Part shown: piece after piece, positions 10,905 to 21,740 of the stretch
Layout of the letters: each line of letters starts with the position of its first letter
How positions within the stretch are numbered: the stretch's first letter is position 1
Assembly: GCF_965363235.1 (NCBI RefSeq)
Contig: NC_134844.1
Span: 16,970,646 to 17,034,645 of the forward strand
Source of the DNA: Mytilus galloprovincialis
Taxonomy: Eukaryota > Mollusca > Bivalvia > Mytilida > Mytilidae
Length of the DNA: 64,000 bases
Direction of reading: 5' to 3'
The notes under the pieces: generated by a model
Seen by the model: the letters and a program-made list of their open reading frames with translations, nothing else
The model's database searches: none
Told to the model about the DNA's origin: nothing
Translations under genes and position numbers: made by a program

Positions 10905-11680
10905 TTTTTTTTTCTATTTTTAAGTAAGGCTTGAAACGAGTATGATGTGAATATTCAATATACATATGATATTTCAAAGGAACAAGCCGTTTTCTGTTGT
11001 TATATTTGTTTATTCATAGGATTAAAGAACCTGTTTTATAAAGCTCTTCTGATATCGTTACAGAACGGTTTGAATATAGGTGAACATTTGATCAACAAGC
11101 ATTTTAATCGGCGAAAAATGTTCTTTAATTTATCTCAAAGTAATCTGAACTCGAATTTCTAGTAGATACATATTTCTTAAAAGATCAATTGTTGATGATA
11201 CATATTTTCCCGTTTAATTGATGTCAAATGATGATAAGGTCACCGACTTCTTTTTGTGCATTGACCAACCTGTCAGCTAGTTGATTCTTTTTTGTTCTAT
11301 ATGCTTAACTGATAAGTCAACTCTTTTCAACTGATCTTTTACAGTTTGTTTTTATGTTGAGCTGCTAAAAGTTAGGGGAAAGGTTGAGTGCCCTCAACTT
11401 AATCCAACCGAATTCTGTATATGCATGTTCAAGGTAAAGGTTTATTTATGTAACGCTATTATGTTATGCTTATTTCGATGTTTTGTTGTATTTGTTTCAC
11501 ACCACCTTGAATGCGTATAGCATAAAATCAAAGTCTGTGATTTTTTTGATTTTTTTTATATATCTCCGTCATGCAAACCTCAAATGTCTTGTCTGATTTT
11601 CGATATATCTTTTTTCAAAATTAAGGTATATATTCTTTTCAACTGTTTTAATAAGATTTTTATTTTATATTTTTTTTGGC
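10905..11680. other. Intergenic, no gene recognised
   Basis: T-rich, AT-rich sequence. The short ORFs show no signal peptide, motif or paralogue in the window. Confidence 0.4.
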
Positions 11681-11685
11681 CTCAA

Positions 11686-11726
11686 GCATCACTGTCTCGT
11701 TTATTGTCGAAATTCGCATCTGGTGC
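11686..11726 (+). ncRNA. Degenerate hammerhead-like motif, second family
   Basis: GCATCA pairs with TGGTGC to give a six-base-pair stem I (one G-U). The downstream core GTCGAAAT is followed by a tight TCGC loop and ATC, an acceptable NUH cleavage triplet. The first catalytic segment reads CTGTCTC where a hammerhead needs CTGANGA, so this copy should be inactive. The sequence differs from the CCAGACGCGCG family elsewhere in the window. It lies in a short repeat continuing to about 11760. Confidence 0.45.
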
Positions 11727-11764
11727 AGATAAAAATGGTACTGTTTATGGTATTGAATTATTCA

Positions 11765-12780
11765 ACTTATGGTCTCCATGACATTCAAGTGTTTATTTTT
11801 TGGCCTGTTAAGGACATGTTGAAAATGTGAACTTCAACCCGTAAGTATACCAAATCATAAGCCAGGTACCTTTGATAACTAAGTAGTCTTAACATGTTAT
11901 TATTGTCGAAAAATTGCAGATTTACATGACAAACTTGAAATTTAAACAACAACAACCATGACACCTGCTTACCTGTCTATTACAAAAAGAAGACAAAATC
12001 TGGAAACAGGCAAACAAGCAATAAAAATATTGTTGTAATTCAACACCAACACATACAAAACAAATAATATCAATATTAGCACTTATCAAGGATGCCTTAA
12101 ATAAAACAAACACGCAGGTGGAATGTGAAATTTTTGATACAAAAAAAGAAACCCAAAGCTGTGACTTGAGGTTGAGCAAAAGCTAATTATATGACTAATA
12201 TGACTATCAACAATTCATATAATAAGAAAATATAAAAACGCATGAAATTTACCACGATCGATGTATTGCAGATTATTATTTGAACGATATGAGCCCGACC
12301 TCATATAATCAAAGTAAAAGAAAACCTCTAAGATTCTTTATAAAATATTTATCAATTAAAAAACAAATGTTATGAAAAATAAAACATCATGAGTATTATG
12401 TTTTCTGTAGAAGAGATAAAGTAAATTGTGTATAAACATTGAAAGTATTAAACAATGTGAAAGTAAACAATAATAATAAAACAAAAATCACTAAAACAAA
12501 ATGAAATATTTGCTTTTGATATTCTTTAAATTAATTTATCTGCTACATCTTAGCATATTTGACGTTTTACTTCGATTGTTCAAAGATATATATTTTTGCA
12601 TTACAAATGTATATGATCATTATCTAAATTGATAAAAACAAGATAGCATTTGATTTACTTTAACCTTGCAGAATATTTTTATTATCATCCAAAGTGTCAG
12701 GAGGAATATTTACAAACCATATTCTAAAGCTGTTCTGTGCGCATATTCATGTATCATTCTCAACTTGTTTAGACTGCAGG
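11765..12780. other. Intergenic, no gene recognised
   Basis: AT-rich throughout. The minus-strand ORF at 11922-12179 lacks any family feature and is not supported. Confidence 0.4.
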
Positions 12781-12781
12781 A

Positions 12782-13438
12782 GTGGTGCTCTCGAAAGTAT
12801 CCTAAGATTCGTCCTAAGTCATAGATAAGACCAATTTTAGGATTGACTTAGGACACTCTTAAGTTGTGTCTCGAAGCTATCTCAGACACATCTTATGTTA
12901 AAACGTCCTCAACATATCCTATGTGCGAAATTCTAAATGGTTAAAGTAATTGTTTGATTAAACATTTATTAAAGACGAAACCATATGATACAATTGTTCA
13001 CGGAATTTTGTAATAACACCTATTTAATAAAATGCATGATTTCAAATGTAATTATAAAATAATATCAAAAAAAAGGTCGTGAATTAAACTGGAAAACAAT
13101 TTGTTTTGAAATGAGAATAATGAATTCGTAGTGTCATCGTATCGTAAAACACGAAGTTCAAAGTTTAAAATTCTGCACAATTTCTGTATACGAGTTAATA
13201 ACCGATGGTGCGTTTCATTTCATCTTCATCTTCACGTAAAAAATTGAGAAAAAAGCATGCAAAAAGTTATGGTGAAGATATGATGATCTCAAGACACCTA
13301 ATTAGGTGTCCTAAAGTTAGGACGAAAAACGATATATCCTAAGTTAAGAGAGCTTCGAGAACACGACTTAGGACAAAGACTTGTCATAAGATGGTCTTAG
13401 GACACGTCCTAATTCTCAGATAGCTTCGACAACACCAC
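12782..13438. mobile_element. MITE-like element with terminal and internal inverted repeats
   Basis: The ends are inverted: GTGGTGCTCTCGAA at the left and TTCGACAACACCAC at the right. Subterminal units repeat inside both arms: TCGAAGCTATCT on the left, its complement AGATAGCTTCGA on the right, and several CTTAGGAC/GTCCTAAG. The AT-rich middle (about 12930-13280) has no ORF. The length of about 650 bp fits a non-autonomous DNA transposon; a clear target duplication was not seen. It ends about 250 bp before the GTPase start codon. Confidence 0.6.
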
Positions 13439-13683
13439 CCAAGTCAGTTTGAAAATGTTTTACGTAGATATTTGCTATTCTATTGAAGGCTACATTGGCT
13501 CCACCCATGAAACGTTTTTATTTGAATACTGTCTAAATGACATACGCACATATCGGGATTGCATACAAACGATATTGAGATACGTAGCTGTTTTATATCG
13601 TTCTAAATATAGCAGACACAAAACTAATGTGCATACTTAACATTATAAGTGTACCAGGATGTTTTTGTTATGATAACATCAAC

Positions 13684-16600
13684 ATGAGTGATCCTATATT
13701 TATCAGTTTTATTGGAGAGAAATATGTAGGAAAGAGCTCTATTGTTGATTTCTATGGTTCGAAACATTACAATCCTGAATTGTATGCAACTACGGGAGTG
13801 GAGACCCATATCATGAAAAACACATTTACTGGAGAGTTAAATGTTCATGTTCTTGACATGGCAGGGGAAACAAACGAGTAAGTGTAAATACTAAACGTAT
13901 ATACAAAACTTAATATAACGGATCATATTAAAGGGGGGGGGGGGCATTGGCTGTCAAATTTATGTTTTGACTCAAGTTCTCTCCATTGAAATATAACATA
14001 CTCAAATGTACATCTGTATCACAAGAGTCTAATATAAACAAATTTACAATGCATGAACTGGATGATATATATATATATATATATATAAATAGTTTCAAGA
14101 CCATTGTTATCATTGGACAGCAATCGAGAAACATTCTAAGTTATCCAAAATCTTTCCTTAGCCTCCCATGATTGCCTTCAAACAACCTAACAGCCTGAGA
14201 AATATACTTGTCCGTGCTGACCTTTCCAAACCTAACCATACTGTAGGTAATTGCCAGCATTCATCAACATTTCACAGTAAGACCACAGAAAAGACATACA
14301 AGATCTTCTGCAGTATCAACTGCAAAAGCTCAAACGTGATTTACGTTCTTGAGTGTCCTATATGTGGTCTCCAATATGTAGGTGAATCTATGCAGCCATT
14401 TCACAAACGCCTTAATGGTCACAGGAGTGACCTCACAAAAAACCGTATATTCCTGTCAGTAAACACTTCAGGTTACCAGATCACAATCTGGCAGATTTTG
14501 ATCACATGAAGATCCTTGTGATCGAACAGGATTGTACATGGCAACATAGGCAAAGAGAGAATCGGGGGAAGTTTTGGATAAAAGAACTGGGTGTCATCTT
14601 TACAGATGGAATCAATAGAAAGAAATAATTAAATTTACAGTCTAATGTTTATATTATTATATTCAGGATTTTGGATTAAAATCAATCGACCAAAACTTAC
14701 CTGTATTATTACTGATCTATGTTTACACCTTATACATTATATATCAGTATTGTTAAAACTTTTAACACTGACGAAGGCCATTTGTTGAGCCGAAATATTT
14801 GCAATTATTGTATAATTTATATCATCTGTTCAGTTTTTCCATCTTTGTTCGATGATATTCAACATTTTTTAGTGTTTTGTTTTCCATCTATTTATCGGTA
14901 TTGTTACACAATCTTTTATACTCTAAATTCCCAAAGGTGGTGACAGTTAAACAATTAAACTCATCATAGATACCAGGACTAAATTTAGAATATACGCCAG
15001 ACGCGCGTTTCGTCTAAAAAAGACTCATCAGTGACGCTCGAATCCCAAAAAGTCAAAAATGCCAAATAAAGTACGACGTTGAAGAGCATAGAGGACCAAA
15101 ATTCCTTAAAGTTTTGCCAAATACAGCTACGGTAATCTATGCCTGAGGTAGAAAAGCCTTAGTATTTCAAAAAATTCAAAAATTTGTAAATAGTTAATTT
15201 ATAAATATAACCAATGACAATTAATGTCAAGTGCTGACTACTGGGCTTGTGATACCCTCGGGGAAATAAATCTCCACCAGCAGTGGCATCGACCCAGTGG
15301 TTGTAAATAAACTCATTATAGATACCAGGATTAAATTTAGAATATACGCCTGACGCGCGTTTCGTCTAAAAAAGACTCATCAGTGGACTGGACTCATACA
15401 CTTTTCAGGAATTTTTAAATTATACTAGTTTTAATTACAGGTTAACGACTATTTGCTATTGCATTATTTAAGATCTATCTGAGTTCATGTTATAGGAAAA
15501 CAATATTTTAACCATCGTTTATACATGTATACGATTTTTTGTGTGGATCAAATCGGTCAACGAAATGGTGCACCATTGTTTCACTTTCAATGTTGACATT
15601 TTTTTTCTTTTAAGAGCTGAACACGCTTATTACATGTGTATCCCAGAACATATCCACGTTAGGGGTTAAATTGAAGTTCACACTATAGCAAACTCACATG
15701 AGGATGAATTATTAAGTACAGCTCTTTGTAAGAACCAGGCAGAGTGCGATACATGAAGGTTTCAGATTTTATCTATAATTGGCCTAGTAGAAGCAATAGT
15801 GTGGTAAAATCTTTCAAAAATCAGCTAAATCACCACACTTCAGAGCCTGATTATGAATAGAATCATTCATTTTTCATTAATGTTCATATGTGACATTGAT
15901 ACAACTTGGTTTAAGCTTCATTTTCGTGAAAATTTCATGTCAATTAAATTTGTAAATTTTTTGAAAAATTTTGCCAAAAAATGCATATTTTCAACTTTTC
16001 TGAAATTGGGATTTTTGCGAAATTATCAAATTTTCTCTGGTGTTTTTCAGAAAAGTGCAAGTGTGTACAGAATAGTTAGCACTGTAGTCATGAAGTTTTG
16101 ATTCTTCTTTACCAAATTAAATAAAAAAATGTGAGGGATTTTTTTTTAGTTTTATCACCATAGCAACCAATTTTTTCCTTGGAAACGGAGTTTTTATTTA
16201 CAGAATATTGCAGTTTAAGAGCTTAAATGTCCTGAATTGTTTTATAACCGATAAGAAAATACATAAAAGGTAACACAAACTTTAAATTACTATCTTCAAG
16301 TGTTGTTGAATTCAATTGTTACCATGGAAACACATATTATCCATAGCAACATCCACTCTAAAACTGCATAAATAGAAATTTATGTAAAAAATACATAAAT
16401 ATAGATTAAAGGATGTTTATTTTTCAAATTTGAATATGACTGCATGCTTTGCTTCACTCACAGTTTTTTCTGTTCTTTTCATAAGGTTCAACAAATACAA
16501 ATGTAATATATAATGTAATATTGGGGTTGGGTGGGGTGGAGGTGATTTAAAAAAAGGGGGGTAGTTTTTTTTTTAAAGATATCATAGATGTAGATTGTTG

Positions 16601-19600
16601 AAAAGATAACGTTTGGTCGGAGAGCCTGATTATAAATAGAATCATTTTTTTCCTCAGAAATTTCATATATTACATCGATATAACTTGAGTTTAGCTTCAG
16701 AGCTTAGTTAAGGTACATTGTAGTTCGCTTGTCATGTTTTGGGATTTTTGTCAGATTTTCGGAAACCGTACGTTTTATTCATTTGAATGCCTTAAAAAAA
16801 AAATTGGCATTGACCCTCATTTATCTTTTTACAAATCTTTTACATGTATAATGATAAGCCATCTGTGAAAGTCGTATAAAATTTCTATCATTCTTTATTA
16901 GCTTTTGAGAATGTTAACTAGTCATTGATAAAGCTATGTAAAGTCAAGAGAGAATATTTTCCTGCCAAAATTTCAATGGCTAATATCTCAAAAACAGGCA
17001 CATTGACCTGTATGTTTTTTTACTCTTTTGATTCCTTTATTAATCCCCTATCGATATTGACTAACTAATTAATCTGAAACTGAGAAGCGTACTTGCTTCA
17101 GATTGCAGTTGAACCCGACTTTTAGATTTGTTATTTAAATATACAAAACATATACAAAAAACACATATTTTCATTTTTTCTGAATCATGGAGTTTTGTGA
17201 AATCATCAAATTTTCTCATGTGTGTGTGTCTTTTTTTTTTTTTATTGAAAAACATAGCTAGCATTGTAGGAACAAAGTTAATTTACCAAAAAGTAATTCT
17301 TGTTTTTACATTTTTTCCTAGAAAACTATATATTTGTTTGTTTTTCTTTATTTTAAAGTTTGAACCAGTTTATTATTTGATACGGACCCTACAGCCATTC
17401 AGGTGTAAAATTCATACACAGATAGATAAATATTAAGAAAAGTTAACGAACAGAACGTACAAGGGTTTTAAAAGTAGCAGTCAAGCTTCATTTGTAGAAA
17501 ATGTACCTTTTAACATGATTATTAATGTAGAATAACTTAAAACAGGGTTTGTTGTTCAGCTTTTTGATATTGAATCACATTCCACTTTGTTGTTTTTGTG
17601 ATGCTATTCATGTTTACTGTTTAATATTTATATCAATATATATATATATATATCTGTTGTATATGCGATGCATTTTCACAGAAGGATTTTAATTTAGCCG
17701 AGTCTGTAACATAATTTATGAAGTCAGAAGGATTTATTATCTATGCATACGTTGTGAGTGAAAGTCTGAGGTAATATATTTATAAATGCTGTAAAAATGG
17801 CATTTATTGCTCATTGTTGAAGACCGTACGGTTACCTATAGTTGTTAATTTCTGTGTCATTTTGGTCTCTTGTGAAGAGTTGCCTTATTGGCAATCATAC
17901 CACATCTTCTTTTTTATATTGTCAATTCTATATTCTCTGATAATTTGAACAGACCCAGATCTATATGGAAGATTAAAAATATCCTTTCCTATTACACGCC
18001 ATCATTGTATACATATATCTTGGACAGCTAAAGTAGCAACCATGTGATTTTCTGATGGGGCGGGGGGGAGGTCTTTGATTTTTTTTACATTGACCAAAAG
18101 TAACTTGTAATGTTTTTCCCTGTAAATAACCTGTATTTTTTTCCAGGCAAAGTAACTTGTATTTTTTATAAGGGCCAATCGAAAACATTTTTTTTTCACG
18201 TAGTGACCCGAACCTGCTAGGAGGGTTTGGGTCCTCCCTCCAGCCCCTAGAAAAATTTTGAAAATTAGACCATACTCATTTTCTTCAATAACACATTAAT
18301 ATAGTTCTTTTTCCAAAAAGAAATCCGTTGTATTGAACGGAACGGATATGTGATCTCTGCGCCGGAGGTTGTAAGCTAATGTGCCATTTCAAGTAACTTA
18401 CCCCCCCTCCCCCCCAAAAAAATCAAATGATTGCTACCGGAAAAGCAGTCTACGATTTCGGTCTAAATATACAGCAGATACTTGAGACTTGCTTGCTTGG
18501 TTTGTATTCATGTTTGCCTAGGCATTGTAATTGAGATAGAGCTTGAACTTATGAGATATATTGATTCAATTATTTTGCTTGATAATTTTGTTTGATAATT
18601 TTGATTTGATAATTTTGCCGGTAATAGCATAATTATTTTACCGGAATTAGCACAATTCCAACTTAGCAAATGTATTCTATTTGTCTATCTCGGAGATCCG
18701 GAATTCCAATTGCGGGATAGTAGTACAATAAAGGAGTTATTAATGAAATGTTAATAGCTACATGTATATCTTAAGAGGATTCCATTATACTGGACTTCTG
18801 ATATTAGTGATCACCAATTGACTAATATTATTTTTAAGTCACCACCAACTTAACATGTGTTCAATTTGCCTGTCCGTCTATTCGTCTGTTCATCACACTT
18901 CAGTTTCAGTTTAGAAATGCTTTGACCAAATGTTTCTATTATTGGGATGTACAGCTTAATATTATGTTACAGGTCAATTTTGTGATTTATGCTGGTGTAA
19001 TAACATCTCAGACGGGTGTGTGCCATAAGAAATTAAGAATGTTCTTACAATTATTTGGGCCATATCTACCTTTCCTTGCCATAAGCCCGGTTGGCCCGGC
19101 TATTGCAATCCCATGAAGTGCATAATCTGTTCACTTTCAAAAATTTGATTATAAGATGATGAACTCGGAACAAAGTCTGACCAAACGCAAGTATCTTTAC
19201 AAGTATCTACTTGTATGCAACATTTAAAAAAATTAACATACCTCCCTCTCCCCTTTTCCACGCCACCCCCTCATCCCCCAACCCAAATGTTACATTATAT
19301 ATTATATCTATTGAACAATCTGAAGAAAAAACCCAGATTAGACTGAGAGTGAAGCAAAGAATGAACTCATATTCCAATTTGAAAATTAACACCCTCTATT
19401 TATGTTTTTTTTTACATAAATTTTTATTTATGCAGTTTTTGAGGGGATGTTGCTATGGATATTATGTGATTCCGTGGTAACAATTGAAATCAAATACACT
19501 TGATAGTAATTTTAAGTTTTCGTTAACTTTTATGTATTTTCTTATCGATTATAAAACAATACAGGACATTTGAGCTCTTAAACTGCAATATTCTGCAAAT

Positions 19601-21279
19601 AAAACTCCGTTTCCAAGGAAAAAATTGGTTGCTATGGTGATAAAATTAAAGAAAATCCCACGCATTTTTCTATTTAGTTTTGTAAAGAAGTATCCAAACT
19701 TCATAACTACAGTGCTAACTATTCTGTACACATTTGCACTTTTCTGAAAAACACCAGAGAAAATTTGATAATTTCGCAAAAATCCCAATTTCAGAAAAGT
19801 TTAAAATATACATTTTTTGGCAAAATTTTTTTCAAAAAATTTACAAATTTGGTTGACATGCAATCCTCACTAAAATAAAACTTAAACCAAGTTGTATCAA
19901 TGTTCCATATGAACGTTAATGAAAAATGCATGATTCTATTCATAATCAGGCTCTGAATTGGGGTGATTTAGCTGATTTTTGAAAGATTTTACTACGCTTA
20001 TCAACTAAAAAATAGTGTGTCCGTTACCATGGCAACCACTCATATTTTTCCACTAAAAATTATTTTTTGATCAGTTTTCATTTATTGCTTCTACTAGGCC
20101 AATTTTAGATAAAATCTGGAACCCTCCGTGTATCACATGTATACAGCACTCAGCCTGGTTCTTATAAAGAGCTGTACTTAACTTTCAAGTCACTAATAAA
20201 TGAAACTAAAAGTATCGTATCTTAAATTTGTATCGTACTCGAAGCTAACGCCCCTTTAACATAAAATTGTCCCTTGTTGTACAGTATATGCTGACCAAAA
20301 CTGCATAAAAAGAAAGTCTAGTAAAGTTCACTAAACTTCTACGTCATTTTGGTCTAAGGTTCTACGTTATTTGGTCTATAGTCGATAAATGTCTCATTGG
20401 CAATCATACCACATTTCTTAATTTTAATATTCGGCCATTTTGTCGTAGAATTGTGTTGTATATTTTTGACTTATGCCGAATCAAAATATATTTTCTTCAT
20501 ATTTTTCTTATATAATTTTTTATAAATATAAATACTAGTGTGGCAAAAAGTGAAATAAAAAAAAAATTAACTCCGAGGAAAATTCAGAAAGGAAAGTCTC
20601 TAATCAAATGGTATAATCAAAAGTCCAAAGACATGAAATGAATGGATAACAATACAAAGGTATAACATTATAAGAAATATTGTACAATTAATTATTTAAT
20701 TTTATTTAAAGAGTTAATATCATGCTACATACAACATGTATGAACATGACATTTCTTTGTTTTTTTGATATGTTCATTCTATAGGCTTAAGTAACACTTG
20801 AAGTGGTATTTTTTTGTTTTCTATGTTATAGGGCGACAATTATAGCGTTATGTGTCACATGCGACGTAATTGTTCTTGTTTATGACAAGACGTATAGACA
20901 AAGTTTCAGGAAGATTGACGATTTCCACAACATCATCATACAACATATATATCCAGAGAAATCAGTGGTTGTACTATTGGGAAACAAAACAGATGACACA
21001 AACGGAGAAAAGGTGAATTCAGACGAAGGTTATAATAAACACAAATATCTGAAGACAGACTTGTTCATAGAAACCTCAGCAAAGACAGGATACAACATAA
21101 ATGTGCTTTTCCAAAAAATGGAGGAAGAAGTTAAAAAGAAACGGGAATGGAACGTAGAAGTTTTCCAGAAAGAGGACACTGATTATTTGATAGAGCCTCA
21201 AATTCAAACTTATATTTGCCCTTGTTCATGTAGATGCATTTGTCCATCATGCCGCTGTTGTGAATGTACATTAGTGTAG
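13684..21279 (+). CDS. Ras/Rab-like small GTPase with cysteine-rich tail, two exons
   Basis: Exon 1 is 13684-13877 (donor GA|GTAAGT) and exon 2 is 20832-21279 (acceptor TTATAG|G), together 213 residues. G-motifs are complete: P-loop GEKYVGKSS (11-19), switch-I Thr36/37, DMAGE (58-62, Glu where Rabs have Gln), NKTD (116-119) and ETSAK (145-149). LVYD and a normal spacing place it in the Ras superfamily, nearest Rab in layout; the subfamily is not assigned. The last 20 residues hold nine cysteines and end in CTLV, which could serve as a CaaX box with neighbouring palmitoylation sites, implying membrane attachment. The ATG at 13684 was preferred over the in-frame ATG at 13627 because it puts the P-loop at the usual distance from the N-terminus. 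The Gln-to-Glu change in DxxGQ may alter GTP hydrolysis. Confidence 0.85.
14100..14936 (+). mobile_element. Canonical Penelope-like element, C-terminal endonuclease end
   Basis: Encodes PMIAFKQPNSLRNILVRADL, the linker typical between RT and endonuclease in canonical PLEs, then a GIY-YIG domain: VIYVLECPICGLQYVGES with CPIC cysteines and HKRLNGHRSD. After a frame change near 14460 it ends in FWIKELGVIFTDGINRKK and a stop at 14628. RT is missing, so the copy is 5'-truncated. The 3' tail contains CTGACGAAGGCC and GAGCCGAAA, able to form a small stem. It lies in the GTPase intron on the gene's strand. This order (RT then endonuclease) differs from the naiad copies in the window. Confidence 0.75.
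14994..15037 (-). ncRNA. Hammerhead ribozyme, type I, intact core
   Basis: On the minus strand GCGTCA precedes CTGATGA, stem II is GTCT/AGAC around a T-rich loop, then GAAAC, a four-base GCGC loop of stem III, GTC and TGGCGT. GCGTCA pairs fully with TGGCGT (with wobbles) as stem I. All core residues of CUGANGA...GAAA...NUH are present, so cleavage after GUC is predicted. Confidence 0.85.
15346..15386 (-). ncRNA. Hammerhead ribozyme copy with altered stem I
   Basis: Core, stem II and stem III are the same as in the copy at 14994. The sequence before CTGATGA is AGTCCA and after GTC is AGGCGT, leaving only about two base pairs in stem I. It marks the other end of the retrozyme unit, and flanking DNA has replaced half of stem I, so self-cleavage in place is doubtful. 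Confidence 0.7.
15711..16575 (+). repeat. Long inverted repeat, left arm (unknown family)
   Basis: About 860 bp match, in reverse complement, 19222-20183. Landmarks are TTAAGTACAGCTCTTTGTAA, AGAGCCTGATTATGAATAG, CCATAGCAACCAATTTTTTC and GGGTTGGGTGGGG. The arms differ by scattered substitutions and small gaps. No ORF or known transposase is present. It lies wholly inside the GTPase intron. Confidence 0.75.
16621..17345 (+). repeat. Degenerate third copy of the same repeat
   Basis: AGAGCCTGATTATAAATAG at 16621 and a patch around 17150-17300 (TTTTGTGAAATCATCAAATT) follow the order of the left arm at 15850-16080, with an unrelated stretch between. It is much older than the two arms. Confidence 0.5.
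17640..17925 (+). repeat. AT microsatellite and family C fragment
   Basis: (AT)n near 17638-17653. Then 17800-17920 carries GAAGACCGTACGGTTACC, GTCATTTTGGTCTCTTGTG and GCAATCATACCACATCTTC, the 3' end of family C. Confidence 0.55.
18033..18437. mobile_element. Candidate MITE with G-rich inverted termini
   Basis: Left GTAGCAACCATGTGATTTTC followed by a G-rich run, and right TCAAATGATTGCTAC preceded by a C-rich run, are inverted. AAGTAACTTG recurs near both ends. No ORF is present; about 405 bp. Target duplication is unclear. Confidence 0.4.
18440..19220. other. Intron sequence between the inverted-repeat arms
   Basis: Short direct repeats of TTGATAATTTTG occur at 18580-18620. Nothing else recognisable; it would form the loop between the two long arms together with 16576-18440. 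Confidence 0.4.
19222..20183 (-). repeat. Long inverted repeat, right arm
   Basis: Reverse complement of 15711-16575, from CCCCAACCCAAATGTTACAT through TTGGTTGCTATGGTGATAA to TAAAGAGCTGTACTTAA. It is slightly longer than the left arm, with an extra stretch near 20020-20090. With the left arm it could give a long intronic double-stranded RNA. Confidence 0.75.
20340..20655. repeat. Family C scrap followed by family A fragment
   Basis: GTCTCATTGGCAATCATACC at 20390 is the family C end. AACTCCGAGGAAAATTCAG, GGAAAGTCTCTAATCAAATG and GAATGGATAACAATAC at 20568-20650 are family A. This is the last repeat before GTPase exon 2. Confidence 0.55.
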
Positions 21280-21740
21280 ATAGTGCTATGAATGATACAA
21301 CAAACAATAGATAACATATGGGAGAATTTCAAACACTTTTTTTACTTTTTACTCATTTAGCTTCTGCATATAAGATGATGTACTGAAATTTGTTTGTACA
21401 TTCTATCAAGAACCGAAGTTTCTTTAAACATGTTTTTGTTGTTGTTGAAAAGAAGGAAAATCGATGTATCAAATGTAGATAAATATTTCAGCTGTCTAAG
21501 TTCTAGAAACTTATATTATTGTTAATATATAGTTATGCAAATTTATCGTTTCACCCTAACTTTAAAATCTATGAAAATAATTAATAATATATATAAATAT
21601 ATATTTTTAAAATTCGATCGAAATTTTAACTTTGTAGATAAATTACGTCTTAACATATTTCATGTTAAATACCTATATATTTGGCACCTTTTGTTGACAA
21701 AATTGTGATACAGCTTGATTATATTAGTTTCATTTTATGA
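21280..21740. other. 3' UTR and downstream of the GTPase gene
   Basis: AT-rich; likely holds the GTPase 3' UTR. No single poly(A) signal stands out close to the stop. No other gene seen. Confidence 0.35.

Larger units (their letters stand above)
14955..15395 (-). mobile_element. Retrozyme-like hammerhead repeat, one full unit between two ribozymes
   Basis: GATACCAGG occurs at 14969 and 15321, and the predicted cleavage positions differ by 352 bp, giving a monomer of about 352 bp bounded by two minus-strand hammerheads. Internal landmarks include GCCAAATACAGCTACGG, ATGCCTGAGGTAGAAAAG and CAGCAGTGGCATCGACCC. Non-coding tandem units bounded by type I hammerheads match retrozymes described in metazoans, including bivalves. 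It lies in the GTPase intron, antisense to the gene. Confidence 0.75.
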
